NCBI RefSeq assembly: GCF_000001735.4
Contig: NC_003071.7
Location: 9,107,151-9,171,150, forward strand
Reading direction: 5' to 3'
DNA: 64,000 nt
Source of the DNA: Arabidopsis thaliana
Taxonomy: Eukaryota; Streptophyta; Magnoliopsida; Brassicales; Brassicaceae
Part shown: one piece after another, positions 1 through 11,142 of the stretch
Layout of the letters: each line of letters opens with the position of its first letter
Numbering within the stretch: position 1 is the stretch's first letter
Notes under the pieces: model-generated
What the model was told of the DNA's origin: nothing
Seen by the model: the letters and a program-made list of their open reading frames with translations, nothing else
The model's database searches: none
Position numbers and translations under genes: made by a program

Positions 1-25
1 GGTTTTAAGCAGTGTTAAGTTATAC

Positions 26-158
26 CAGCACAGTCGAGATGACGATAACCGATCTTGATGGCATCGATGATAAGGTCTCGAAGCTCTTCTTTCTCCATTC
101 TCCAAACTCCTAAGCCGATGATCGGCATTTTGAAGCCACTGTTCAGTGTAATCTCCAT
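26..158 (-). CDS. Aldo-keto reductase, first exon only (partial)
   Basis: This is the 5' coding exon of a gene that continues off the left edge. The ATG is the complement of 156-158, and the exon ends at 26 with a GT donor (complement of 24-25). The 44 codons include the motif MPIIGLGVWRME and end in IKIGYRHLDCAG, which is the start of the (beta/alpha)8 barrel of aldo-keto reductases. The conserved HLDCA contains the aspartate that in this fold belongs to the catalytic tetrad; the Tyr, Lys and His lie outside the window. The start fits plant sorbitol-/mannose-6-phosphate reductase-like enzymes, NADPH-dependent and cytosolic. By position I believe it is At2g21260 (recalled). It is divergent from UFD1, so the two share the 159-975 interval. 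Confidence 0.85.
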
Positions 159-286
159 TTCTTCTTCTTGCTTCTCTCCTCAATCCGTGATTGGGTAGAT
201 ATCTGCTCAGAATTGAGAGTTTCCCAGTATGGTAAGTTGGTAACGCACACGTCAATATAAAGTGGTCATGATTCCTCACTATTCGA

Positions 287-376
287 GGCCCAATGGGCTA
301 GTACCGTTTTTTGTGAAGCCCAAACTGTTTTACAAAGACATGAATCAATACGCACCGTATGGGTATATATATATAC
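287..376. promoter_or_regulatory. Probable shared promoter of the reductase (-) and UFD1 (+)
   Basis: An inverted pair of site II elements (GGCCCA at 287-292 and TGGGCT at 294-299) overlaps a palindrome, and a third GCCCA lies about 20 bases on. A TATA-like alternating TA run is at 364-376. Site II motifs are common in promoters of growth- and ribosome-linked plant genes. From here to 975 I see no coding exon. A plausible 5' leader exon ends at a CTAAAG/GTAATT donor (about 450), with an acceptor at 927-928. The transcription start is inferred only. Confidence 0.5.
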
Positions 377-975
377 AAGCAACGTTATCACAGGTCCTCA
401 AAGTTTGCATCTTTACTTGGGTTGTGTCTGGAATCAATTACTTCCTAAAGGTAATTTTATTGGTCGGGCAGCTCAATCGGTGGTTTCTGAGTTCTTATTC
501 TTCTCTGATAATCTCAAGACGAGCTTTTAATTTTGTAAAGTTTTTAGCTTTGGTATTGTTTGTATCGATCCCACTCTCAACTTTTGATCGGAATCTTCTG
601 TTCTGGGGATTTCCGGTGAATTGTTTAGGAATAGGTTTCCAAGGATCTTACTTGGGTTTGTTTCAAAAGGTGGGATTTTGCAAGTTGTAGATGGTTCTTC
701 GATTTTGTAGGTTTCTATTCTTCTGCTGAGATTCGAAATTGAGGTCTTAGGTTTTTGATAATAGCTTGTTTAGTTATCTGTTAAAGTCACTAACTTTGAT
801 GTTCCTTCCGGTCGGAATTGTTGGCCACAATTGATTATTGAAACCCTTAAATTAAAGAGTGCCCTCTTTTTCTCTTTTATGATTTGGATCTCTTGTAATT
901 GACTTGTGTGAGGTTTCTTTTTCTGTAGGTTGCCATTTGTTAACTTACTCTGTTAGTCTACTACCACCAATAACT

Positions 976-2862
976 ATGGTAAGTGTATTCAAAGCTTTCC
1001 TTTTTAACCGTTAGTCTTCACTCTAGCTTTTATATCTCGCACCCTTGGTTTGTTTGTCTAAACCTTTGGAATTTAAACTCGATGCAGTTTTTCGATGGAT
1101 ACCATTATCATGGAACAACCTTTGAGCAGAGTTACCGGTGTTATCCGGCATCTTTTATCGACAAGGTTTGATTTCATCTCTCTACTTTTAGTTTAATTCC
1201 CTGATAAGTGAATCTGAGAGTGCTCTTTTGTAATGTTAGAATCTTAGTCGTTGTCATGTTCTACTAAGTAAGTTCTATAAGAAAGCTGAGATCTAGTATC
1301 TAATTTCTATTTCCTTTTCTCTTCCCTGCAGCCACAACTTGAAAGTGGTGACAAGAGTAAGTCTTCTATCTAGACACCAATGTTTGTTTCCATCTGTATT
1401 GTTCAAGCCTGAGGTTTTAATTTGTGTTAATTCTATTTCAGTTATAATGCCACCATCAGCCCTTGATCGTCTAGGTATGCTCCTACTGGTTTTCTCTTTT
1501 GGATTTGGTCTAATATTTGTTTAACTTAGAAACATATCAAATCGCTAATATTGGGGACTTTACAGCCTCTTTGCATATTGACTATCCGATGCTGTTTGAG
1601 CTTCGTAATGCTGGAATTGAACGTGTTACACACTGTGGAGTCCTTGAGTTCATTGCAGAAGAAGGCATGATTTACATGCCATATTGGGTAAGAATCAGTT
1701 TCCTCTTTGTTTGTGAATCGAAGTACTCTGGATCATGTGGACTTACCAGACTGATTGTTTGCTTCTTTGATATAATCCAGATGATGCAGAATCTGCTGCT
1801 GCAAGAAGGAGACATTGTGAGAGTTAGAAATGTCACTCTTCCAAAGGGAACTTACGTTAAACTACAGCCCCACACAACAGACTTCCTGGATATATCCAAC
1901 CCGAAAGCCATGTGAGTCCGACTTATTTCTACCCTCTTGTATTTGAGCCCTCATATACTTTCCCACATCATGTTGTTTATTGCTTAGAGAATGTATTATT
2001 ATATCTAAGTTCTTCCCGTTTTCTGGCTCGTAGTTGTTTGATGTCACTCTTTTTATCTTGTTCCCAATATTCTTTACTGATAATTGAGTGAACGTTGCAG
2101 CTTGGAGACTGCTTTGAGAAATTATTCATGCCTAACTAGTGGGGATAGCATTATGGTTCCATACAACAATAAGAAGTACTTCATAGATATAGTTGAAACA
2201 AAGCCTGCTAACGCAATCAGCATCATAGAAACAGACTGTGAGGTTGATTTCGCACCTCCCCTCGATTACAAGGAGCCTGAACGTCCCACAGCACCTTCTG
2301 CAGCTAAGGGTCCGGCAAAAGGTATCTATCCATGGACATGAAATCATCAGATGGACTTACTATCAGCTTCAAGTTGTTAGATTCTCATGTGTTCTTTTCT
2401 TTCCAAATTTCACAGCTGAGGAGGTTGTGGATGAACCTGAACCAAAGTTCAACCCTTTCACCGGATCTGGAAGACGGTTAGATGGGAGACCTCTTGCCTA
2501 TGAGCCAGCGCCAGCCTCTAGCTCAAAAGGCAAACAACCTGTTGTCGCTAATGGTAATGGACAGTCATCTGTAGCAAGTAGCTCAGAGAAAGCTACACGA
2601 GCTCAGGGAAAGCTTGTATTTGGGGCTAACGGAAACCGTGCTCCAAAAGAAGCTGCTCCGAAAGTACGCATTCAGAGTTTATTGATAATTGACAAAACAA
2701 AAACTGTAATGGAATTGAGAGACAAATGCATATGATTGTTCATCTCTTAATTTTTTTTTTCAGGTTGGAGCTGCAAAAGAGACAAAGAAAGAGGAACAAG
2801 AGAAGAAAGACGAGCCCAAGTTTCAAGCTTTCTCTGGGAAGAAGTATTCATTGAGGGGTTGA
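976..2862 (+). CDS. UFD1: UFD1 ubiquitin-fusion degradation protein 1
   Basis: Adaptor of the Cdc48/p97-Ufd1-Npl4 segregase, which pulls ubiquitinated proteins from the ER and other complexes for proteasomal degradation. Nine coding exons: 976-978, 1088-1165, 1332-1356, 1442-1474, 1566-1687, 1781-1911, 2101-2321, 2416-2663, 2764-2862, giving 319 aa. Residues 1-190 form the double-psi barrel Ufd1 domain ([19 protein letters not shown] at the start; [19 protein letters not shown] in the middle). Two Cdc48-binding SHP-like boxes follow: FTGSGRRL (219-226) and FSGKKYSL (310-317), in a low-complexity tail. The start codon alone occupies the first coding exon: ATG is followed at once by GTAAGT, and exon 2 opens with FFDGYHYHG. 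An in-frame ATG at 1083 overlaps the acceptor CAG and is removed by splicing. Length and sequence agree with At2g21270 as I recall it. Confidence 0.95.
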
Positions 2863-3351
2863 TCAACTCACACAATGGGTCTACTCAGTCTATTTATGAC
2901 CTCTCATGTTGTGTACTAAAAATACAAGGAAAACAAATAAGTGAATAAATCTCTGGCTCCTCTTGACGCGGCTTGTTTTCTTTATCAGATTCAATGCAAC
3001 TTTCTACAATTCTCTGCTCTTTTATATTCTTACTGTAGGATATAAGATTCTGAGCACCTCACTAACATAATGTGTTCATGAATAGCAAGCCATGCTCTGT
3101 AGCTCTTTACCAATGAACCAATGACCAAAGAACATAGATGAGAAAGATGCTATGTCTGAGTTATAATATCCTCAACACATCTGTGATCTCTGGTTTCTGA
3201 GATAACACCGAAAACACTTTTTACCATAAATACATTTCTCGAGTTTTACTCAAAAAGAAAGATATAGAGACGAAAAGAAAAGAATATCTTGTTTTTCTGG
3301 GGATTTTCTGTGATCAAAACCAATTTTACAAAGATGCTTATGTGTGTCACC
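2863..3351. other. Convergent 3' flanks of UFD1 and SULA
   Basis: The two genes end facing each other. The 489 bases hold the 3' UTRs of both, with AATAAA-type signals (for example around 2944 on +). I see no further gene or repeat. Confidence 0.6.
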
Positions 3352-5529
3352 TTATTGCATAATGGCTCTGAGTGCATCCTTCACGTATTTATACTTGAAT
3401 TCAAAACCAAGCTCTTTGGCTCTTACAGGTAATACCTTCTGTCCCTCCAGAACTACAGTGGCACCTTCTCCGAGCAAAGCTTTGAGTGCAAAGTCAGGAA
3501 CTGGTAGCCACGATGGTCGGCTAAGAACACTGCCTAGCTGCTGGCACATTTCCCCAAGCCTAACCGGATTCGGCGCAGTCCCATTAATAACTCCTGCCAA
3601 CAACCAGCACCAATAGCATTATGCTTCCCTTGACCTATTCTTAAAAGGTAACATAGAGGACAAGTATGTATGTTGTTACCTTTATAAGATGGATTAGTGA
3701 GGGCCTCGTAAATTAAGTTCACCAAGTCATCCACGTGAATCCAAGAGAACCTACACAATGAATTATGGAAATATGATATGATCTTCAAATTCGTAGAGAG
3801 ACATTCAATAGATAACCAGAAAAAGCATCCAACGTTTACCATTGTTGTCCGGAACCCAGAGGTCCTCCAGCAAACATTTGGAAAAAGGGTATCATCATGG
3901 CTACAATGCACAAAAAGACTTTGGACGATCAGCAGAGTATCTAAGTCCTTCACAAACATATTACATTAGCGTGTGGGAGCAAATAGTAATACGCACCCAA
4001 AGCTCCACCGTCTTTGCCAAGAACAACACCAATGCGGATAAGTGCCACTCTAACATCCTTATTTGCTTTCAATGCAGTTCCTTCCCATTCTCTGCAAACC
4101 TAAGTACACAAGTACATGTTTCATTTAAGCAGCAAATTCTTTGAACCTAGAGTTAGATCGACATCTATCACCGCTAAGTTATGACAGTATTTTCAGGGTC
4201 CTAGACTACCAAAAAATTCAGAATTTGCAAGGGAATTAATTATAAGACATTTACCTCTGCAAGATAGTCCTTCCCTGATGGACTATTTTCGTCGAATACT
4301 CCTGTCTCACTAGTACCTGACAGTTTAAAGAGCCGCGTTAGAATTCGTGTTGGCATGATCAGATTAACGAATGCAAACTTCGATGGCTCCGCAGATAGGA
4401 TTGTAACAAACCATAGTAACCAACAGCCGTGGCGCTAACTAGAACGGTAGGCCTAGCTTCTGCTGGTGAATTATTGATTAAGTCAACAACCTTCATGTGG
4501 TTAACAAAAATGAAACTTTTTAATTAGGAAATCTCCTCAATATGTGAAGCGTGGAGCCACAATCCAATGACAAAAGACAGTAATCACTAACTTTGGAGGT
4601 GACACGGATCCGGCTGCCCTTAATCTCTTTCTTGATCTGCAAAGCAAGCAAAGATAAACTTACAGAAAAGAACAAACACAAACTTTAGAGAAAGGTGCAA
4701 GAAGAAACTAACCTCGGGAGACCACCTTGTACTAATAGGCAGTCCTGCCAAGTTCACAACAGCAGTAGAGCCTTGTACACAGTTCTTCCACTCCGATTCT
4801 TCTGCAATCACAATACCTGGGAAGTCCTTGGCTGAAGAAGACCATTATGAAGAAGAAGATGAGTCAGATAAAAGACTTTAGAACATAACTAATCACATAT
4901 GATCCTTATAAAATAGAAGTAGAGTAGTCATTACCTTCTTACCAGGAAATATTTGCTCAGCTTTGGATTTAGAGCGTGTTAAGACCCGGATAGCGTGGTT
5001 ATCTGCAGAATGAACATTGGTGTCATGACTTGAATACCAGTAGAACTCATAAGTGTTAAGAAAAAAAAGTGAGTCTTTATACCAGCACGAAGTCTCTGAA
5101 CCAATCGTCTCCCTATGAATCCAGTTGCTCCAGTTACTGACACTGTCATCTGACTTTCCTGAATTGAAAAAAGAAAACCAAACTTTGAACATTCTCTATC
5201 AACTAAACATTTTAATTCTCAAACTCTTAACTATTTTCATACTTGTAGCTTAAAAAGATACTACAATACAAGTCTTCCGGGTGAAGAGATTGAAATGAAA
5301 TACCTTCTGGGAACTACACAGAACCATGAATCTCCTTGTCCCTGGCATCTAAAAACCAAGTAAAAATCCAAAATTTGATCATTCATGAGTAATCAATCAC
5401 GCAACAAATTAAATGAATGTTAACATAAAAAAAACAAAATTTGCATACGGAGAACGAACGAGGGACTAAAAGAGCAGAAGAGAGAGCGAAGGAGGAGGAA
5501 AGAGACGTTGGTGAGCAGAGAAGCTCCAT
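3352..5529 (-). CDS. SULA/GC1: Chloroplast-division SDR-like protein SULA / GIANT CHLOROPLAST 1
   Basis: Plastid inner-envelope-associated protein required for normal chloroplast division; bacterial SulA homologues are annotated as FtsZ-linked inhibitors. Twelve exons (- strand): 5529-5449, 5348-5304, 5158-5083, 5002-4943, 4831-4713, 4636-4592, 4490-4412, 4316-4255, 4099-3997, 3900-3840, 3750-3680, 3593-3352; 347 aa. Residues 1-42 are a Ser-rich transit peptide. A Rossmann nucleotide-binding loop, TGATGFIG, lies at 51-58, and the extended short-chain-dehydrogenase body follows. The C-terminal region from about residue 267 (NGTAPNPVRLGEMC) is the DUF1731 domain of the SDR39U1/YfcH group. The start at 5529 gives the transit peptide and sits 208 bp from the divergent bTHX start. 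A tandem donor 8 nt beyond the exon-4 donor (GGTAAGAAG/GTAATG) would shift frame. This matches At2g21280. Confidence 0.93.
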
Positions 5530-5737
5530 CGTTTCGCTGAAACTGATCGTTAACAGTGAGTGGTGGAGACACATATACGTCGTATTTTGCACGGAGACAA
5601 CTTAAAGGCCCTTATTGGGCTTTGTTGATATTCATTATTAAGGCCCATTTAGTCTTATTTCTGGTCCATGTGTTTAATCTTTGATTGAAGTCTGAGAGAC
5701 GGAGAGGAGGAGGACGAGAGTGTGTGAGAAAGAGGAG
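5530..5737. promoter_or_regulatory. Compact bidirectional promoter SULA/bTHXm
   Basis: Only 208 bp separate the two start codons. Inside are a TGGGCT at 5616-5621, a GGCCC at 5608-5612 and a GGCCCA at 5642-5647, which are site II elements in both orientations. Site II elements are typical of nuclear genes for mitochondrial and ribosomal proteins, which fits the + strand gene. A shared promoter for both genes is an inference. Confidence 0.65.
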
Positions 5738-6034
5738 ATGGCGGCGATGCAGTGGTGCGGCGCGATGACACGACGGATTATGATGACGCAGCGAACATCT
5801 GCAGCTCTGAATTGTTCGGCGAGGTATTCATCGTTATCTCCGGCGTGTGCAGCTCCGGCGGTATCGGAAATGGATTTGTGTGGGAGAGGAGATAAGAAGA
5901 CGAAGAAAGGGAAAAGATTCAAAGGATCGTACGGGAATTCGAGAGGGAAGAAACAGAAGATGATTGAGAGAATCAAAGACAAGCTTGAGCTTCCCAGGTC
6001 TACTCCTTGGCCTCTTCCTTTCAAGCTCATCTGA
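5738..6034 (+). CDS. Mitochondrial small-subunit ribosomal protein bTHXm/S31
   Basis: Single-exon gene of 98 aa. Residues 1-44 look like a mitochondrial presequence: Arg- and Ser-rich, with few acids. The core GRGDKKTKKGKRFKGSYGNS (49-68) is the hallmark of the small basic bTHX/S31 protein that sits in the head of the 30S-type subunit. The tail is a short Lys-rich helix ending WPLPFKLI. I chose ATG 5738 because the six codons upstream in frame start only at a GTG. The gene is divergent from SULA over a 208-bp spacer. By position it is At2g21290. A plastid S31 paralogue exists in plants, so targeting to mitochondria rather than plastids rests on recalled annotation. Confidence 0.9.
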   Translation: MAAMQWCGAMTRRIMMTQRTSAALNCSARYSSLSPACAAPAVSEMDLCGRGDKKTKKGKRFKGSYGNSRGKKQKMIERIKDKLELPRSTPWPLPFKLI

Positions 6035-7245
6035 ATCTCTTGTTAGGGGTTTTCTCCTCTTTTGCCAACAACAAAAATGTCGCCTTTAGTGGCGGTTCTC
6101 TCTGTATACTTTTTGTTATGAATCATTGAACTTGTTTGAAATTGAAATTGGTCATCAATATTTCCTCTTTTACTGGTGAAGTAGCTTCACTTGGGATCAG
6201 AAATGTAGAGAGTGTGAGGTCATAAGCTATATAGATAGCAACACTGTGAATTGTTTGATTGGCTTTTCCTTCTTTCTGCGATTAGAGATTCAGTGACCTT
6301 AGACCTTTCAGGTGGTTGTCTAATTAGTTGGTTGTAGGAAGATTATAGAACTGAACTAATCTGATGCTTTGGTATGAATGTTTTTGCTGAATCGCTTGGA
6401 TGAATCGATGGTTGAATGTAGGATAAGCAAGATATGGCTTGAGAGACTAGTTTTGACTCTCAGATTTTGTGTATTTATATGACATGTTTGAAAACGCACC
6501 TGGCATATCACATTGGATAATGGTTACAACTAGTTTGATTTCATTGGATGTTTTACATGCAACTTAGATTAATAGAAAGTTTTATTATCTAGTTTGCTAT
6601 TATCTTGGTTGAATATCTAGTTCCAAGATGTTTGAATTAAGTAAAATCAGTGACGATGATCATAGATTGCTCTCTGAAATTGGATTCTAACAAATTCGAC
6701 AGATATTTTACTTTTTCCTTTTTAGCCGCTGATAATGATGATCATCATTCATAGGTTTGTTCTGTTTTCTTGAGTCGGGCTTTGGATTCCATCTTCTGTT
6801 GTTTTTACCCAATTCCGAAACTGAGGCCATGCTTTGGAAGTATGTAATTGATACCATAGTTATAAATTGTGTATAGATAAACGAGTGTTTAGAAACGATC
6901 ATTCTTTTGGGCTCCTTGTGCTTGAGAACAGTAGTTCCAACCCGTAAGCAACATTGTTGGACCAGTGTCACTCATTTCAAGAGATGTTTCGTTGCGCTTA
7001 AATAGGACAAGGATCAATATCATATTACCCAGACGACTTGCCAGTTAAGAAAAACGAACATCAGAATCAGATAATGTCTGTTTCCAATATTAAAAACCCA
7101 TCAACGCAAAAGAAACAGAAAAGGTTCTCTTCGGCTGCGGTAACATCTAAGAATCTTTTTCATCAAACACCCATTAGCTAGAAGCCTAGAAGATTTACAC
7201 GTACAAACCTTGAAACCATTATATGAACGTGGTTGACTATTAAAA
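6035..7245. other. Intergenic, convergent 3' flanks
   Basis: 1.2 kb between bTHXm (+) and the kinesin (-). It holds the 3' UTRs and AT-rich sequence. The open frames here lack splice context, codon bias and recognisable motifs, so I do not call a gene. Confidence 0.6.
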
Positions 7246-10200
7246 TTAGAACAGTGTGGCCATGCTTTTCCTCCAGTTTAGTGATCTCCGCGTTGTCGGT
7301 AGCGGAGGCGTGAAGCTCAGACCAAACATCTCCTTCATAGCTCTACCTTGCTCCACAAACCTAACCAGTTTCGCTACAACGGCTGCGCTTTCAACCGCAT
7401 GAGTTATGTCATTGGGTTTACTCCAGAGCTGGTTCGCTAGCTGCAACCGCCGACGTTTCGAGTTCACAGCAATCCCAAACTTCTGGTAAAGTCTCTTCCT
7501 TTCCTCTCCAGTAAACCTCTTCCCGACAAGCTTGCTTAGCATCCGTCTCTCCCTATGAAGCGCCTTCAGGCTACAGCAAAACCGGAAAAGCAGTTAACAA
7601 AACATTAGTTGTTTGCTGCGGATACAAATGCAAACGCTAAAAGTACTTACCTTGAAGCTATTGTGAGTGTCTGTCCTCTTTCAAAGGCATGGTTTCCTTG
7701 AGAGAAACTTTCTTTCATAAAGGAGAGTCTTCTTAGCTCTACTCCGATGTATATCGAATCCGCTTGATCTCCCGTGAAGAGCAAGAAGAAGTACGTTCTA
7801 TGCACCAACGAGACATGACATGTCTGCCACAGCCCCAGAATTTGTTCTCTCTGTCTCTCGAATTCCTCCGACCAGTTTGTCATTGTCCCAGACACCTCTT
7901 CCTCCATAGCATCCACACCAATGTCCTTCCTCATTTTCCCTGAATTCTCCGGATCCGAAACCTGAATACAAAGCTCCACATAAGAAGTTGCACCTTTTGT
8001 AGCAAAAGATATATATATCGAGAGTGTTTTTAACGGTTTTTACCATCTCCTTCAGCCCTTCAACAAATGACCGTATGCTGGTGATACCTCCCTCTTCTCC
8101 CACCAACGGTGTTCCAATGCTGTGAGCCTCAGTTGAATCACTTCCACGAGAAGTCATTGAATCGTTCCTCAACAATTTCCCACCAGAACCAAACTCCAAA
8201 TCAGGAAACGCAAATCCATGACCCTCCGGTCTTCCACGGTAGTCTGTCTCCAGGGCATCAGGAGGAGTGCTTGTGCCTGTCATGGTATCTCCACGGCTCC
8301 AACTCTTCCTCCTCCTGACACTTCTAACACTTGACGGGATCCTGTGTTGAGCACTACCTGTTTCACCGTTTGCCTCTGCATTGTGTCCCAAAAGTGTTTC
8401 TGCGTCTGTCCTTTCTTCACTGTCGTTATTAATGTCTCTGGTCGATTCTTCCATCTCAATGCATTGTACCTCTTTGCAGTATTCTTCTGATTGATCTCCT
8501 GAATGCCTGGGCGACATTTCCTCCTCCAGATCATCATCAGAGTGAGACCTAACATGAGCTCTTGCAGTCGACAGAGGCGTTGACGTCCCATCTGATATGA
8601 AACTGGTCCTGTCTGGATCAACCACGCCTGATATCTCTGACACTGAACCATCCTCCCACTTGTTGGTACGGTTACGGAAATGCGGAGTTCCAGCCTTTTA
8701 AGGAAAAAAACAAACAAACAAATGGTTAGCTAAAACTGCTATCGAAATATAAAAGATTATTGGATAAACTGTCATTGAACTGAGATACCTTCGAAGACGC
8801 ATCGTGTTCCACCATCTTCATAAAATCTTCAAGCCGAGATTGAGCAATATCCCGCTGTTTTGTCATTTCTGCAAGCTGCTTCTCCATCTGCACGACATCA
8901 AAGCTTGATCAGAATAAATCCAACTAAACAAAAATCAACCAACTCATGCCAAAAGATCTGTGGAAACAACTTCTGGGTTTTCCCAAAAGCACAAACCTTT
9001 TGTATCTGAAGATCTTTCTTTCTCAGTGTCACCCCACAATCGCAGCTTGAGGTTGCAGGTGCTGGGTTTCTCAGCTCGCTCTCGAGCCTGGCTAGCTCAC
9101 GCTGTAGTTGCTTCACCAAAGCCTTGTCTGACATAACAACATTGATCTGTGCTTTCGTGGTGACTTCCTTGGCACAGCAAGCAAACAAGAGAGTGTTTCT
9201 AGTCTGCTCCACATGACTCCTCGCTGGACTCAGCGTGCAGACTATGGCGGTTCTGGCATTGCCCCCCAAGCACGGCTGAAGAATGCGTGTGAGTTTGGAG
9301 TCTCTATAGTTGATGTGTCCTTGTCTTCCGTTGCTACATCATGTTGACAGTCTTTATATTAATGCACATTAAGTTTCAGAAAGACAAATATAGATGCTTG
9401 TAAAGTCCCAATTTTGTTTTGTCAAAATGCTAAAAATAGTATGGTTTTAGTGTCAGCCAAAGTATCACTTCCACACCTGAGTTTGCGTATCACTGTTCCT
9501 AGAGTCAGCAAGCTTCGATTGATATGACAACCCTCCTTAAGTCTTGCACCAGCTGATAAGGCCTGCGATGCACGCTCGCTCCCCGCCAAATCAATAAAAT
9601 TCTGTACATAAGAAACAATGAGTACAAACAAGATGATTGGCAAAGCTTATAACCTTAACACCCAAAAGAAGATAAAGCAGATGAGTACATACCACACTCG
9701 CCATGAGAGTGGTTGAGTTTTCCTTGCCTAAGAACTCACGAGCAGAGCTTTCAACTGTCTACACAATGTTAACAATTTAGATAAGGCACTGAGCAAAAAA
9801 AGAAAGGAAAATCTTTGTGCCTTAGATCCAGTGATAGAAAAGAGCTTTACTAGTTTGATAATTTGATGAGATCTTGAACTTCTCTCATTTAGTGAAGTTT
9901 CACCAATCTTCCGCTGTGCTGCAATAAGAAAATCAAGAAGTAAAGAAACATGATGAGAGATATTTCTAAGACAACATTTTATACAGAATAACCTGAGTTG
10001 CAAATCCTGAGCAAGCTCCATAACTATCAGCTCGTTGTAGTAACAGAAAATAGGTTGACTATTTGAGATTATTACCTTCACAAACTGAGATAAGTTCCTT
10101 CAAATGGTTCCAATCTCTCAGCGTTTCCTCTGTGGCTTTTTCAACGGCGGCCCCTTTCTAAATGGAAGAAGAAGAAAAACACGAGAAGAGAGTCACACAA

Positions 10201-11142
10201 CATTATTAACAAAAAGAACTCGCAGTAAGGAGAGAAAAAAAAATCTTTCACCTCAGGGTCATCTCGTAGCCTCAGTGGTGTACTATCTGGGCTGAGAAGA
10301 TCGCGGATGGCCTCATTGTAGATCTCTATAGCCGAAAATTTCACAACAAATGCCCTATCTTCATGCTGCAGTGTCCAGTCCAATTAGTGAAAAGAGGAAT
10401 ACATATCAAAGTAGTATGCGAGAAAATCAGCCTTAATTTTTGGCAGTACCTTAAATATATAATCAAATATGTCAGCCACAGCAAACTCAGTTATACCAGA
10501 CATGGTGTATGTCTTTCCACTGCTCGTCTGACCATACGCGAAAATACTAGCTGGGAAACAATAAGTATTGAATCACTTGGCTATCCACGCCATTGATGTC
10601 TACGTCATTACAACATTAAAGGAAACTTACAGTTAATTCCTTTGACCACCGAGAGAGCAACTTCCTTGGGGCCATCTTCGTAAACTTGTCTGGTTGGGCA
10701 TTCACCTCGGTACACTCTATCTGTCACCAAAATGTCAAAAGAGAAATGGGTATCTAAATCAACTCATGGATGCGGTGTACAAGTGTGAAATATACAGGGA
10801 CAAGGCCAGGTAGATTTAAATTTATAGAAGAGGATAGAACAGTTCAAAGAAACCAATAATTGAAGTTGATTTAAGCACATAGAAGAAATTTGAACTCAAA
10901 ACACCATTATTGCGATTCTTACCAAATGAGTATGCAGAAGGAAAAGTTGAGCCCTCACGCAACGTGTTTCTGTACAATACGGTGGTGTCGTTGATGCATT
11001 CCCAGTCCGCAGCTTCATTAGCCAAGATCTCTTTCTCGTTCAGAGGTCTCAGTCTCACCAGAACCAATATCTTCTCTTCCCGGGCAACATGCACCTGTGT
11101 CTTCTCCATTTTCTTCAGCTCTTCTCCAGCAATCGCTCCCAT
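7246..11142 (-). CDS. KIN-7 (NACK-type) kinesin
   Basis: Plus-end-type microtubule motor of the plant kinesin-7 group. Thirteen coding exons: 11142-10923, 10720-10631, 10550-10450, 10365-10252, 10157-10076, 9918-9851, 9758-9693, 9601-9477, 9333-8997, 8887-8789, 8694-8044, 7961-7651, 7570-7246; 862 aa. The motor domain (about 20-345) has the P-loop GQTSSGKT at 110-117, switch I NERSSRSH at 213-220 and switch II DLAGSE at 251-256. A neck coiled coil with [14 protein letters not shown] follows, then a Ser-rich linker (KSWSRGD), then the C-terminal domain shared with HINKEL/NACK1 (DUF3490), with [13 protein letters not shown] and a basic ERRMLSKL helix. NACK proteins activate a MAP kinase cascade in cytokinesis; whether this member does is not shown here. 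Its length fits At2g21300. The second KIN-7 at 34683 is from a different subgroup. Confidence 0.93.

Noticed and set aside
262..690. 142-codon open frame between the reductase and UFD1
   Set aside because: It spans the promoter and a 5' UTR intron, is Phe/Leu-rich from T-rich DNA, and has no motif.
229..943. A spliced uORF (ATG at 229-231 joined to GTTGCCATTTGTTAA at 929) in the UFD1 leader
   Set aside because: It needs a UFD1 transcript start upstream of 229, which would fall before the site II/TATA cluster and overlap the reductase leader. A leader exon ending near 450 is more likely.
4935..4943. Alternative donor in SULA exon 4
   Set aside because: Using it shifts the frame by 8 nt and breaks the Rossmann-fold protein. 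The first donor gives the known length.
6708..6971. 87-codon minus-strand frame after bTHXm
   Set aside because: No motif, AT-rich 3' flank, low-complexity Lys-rich end.
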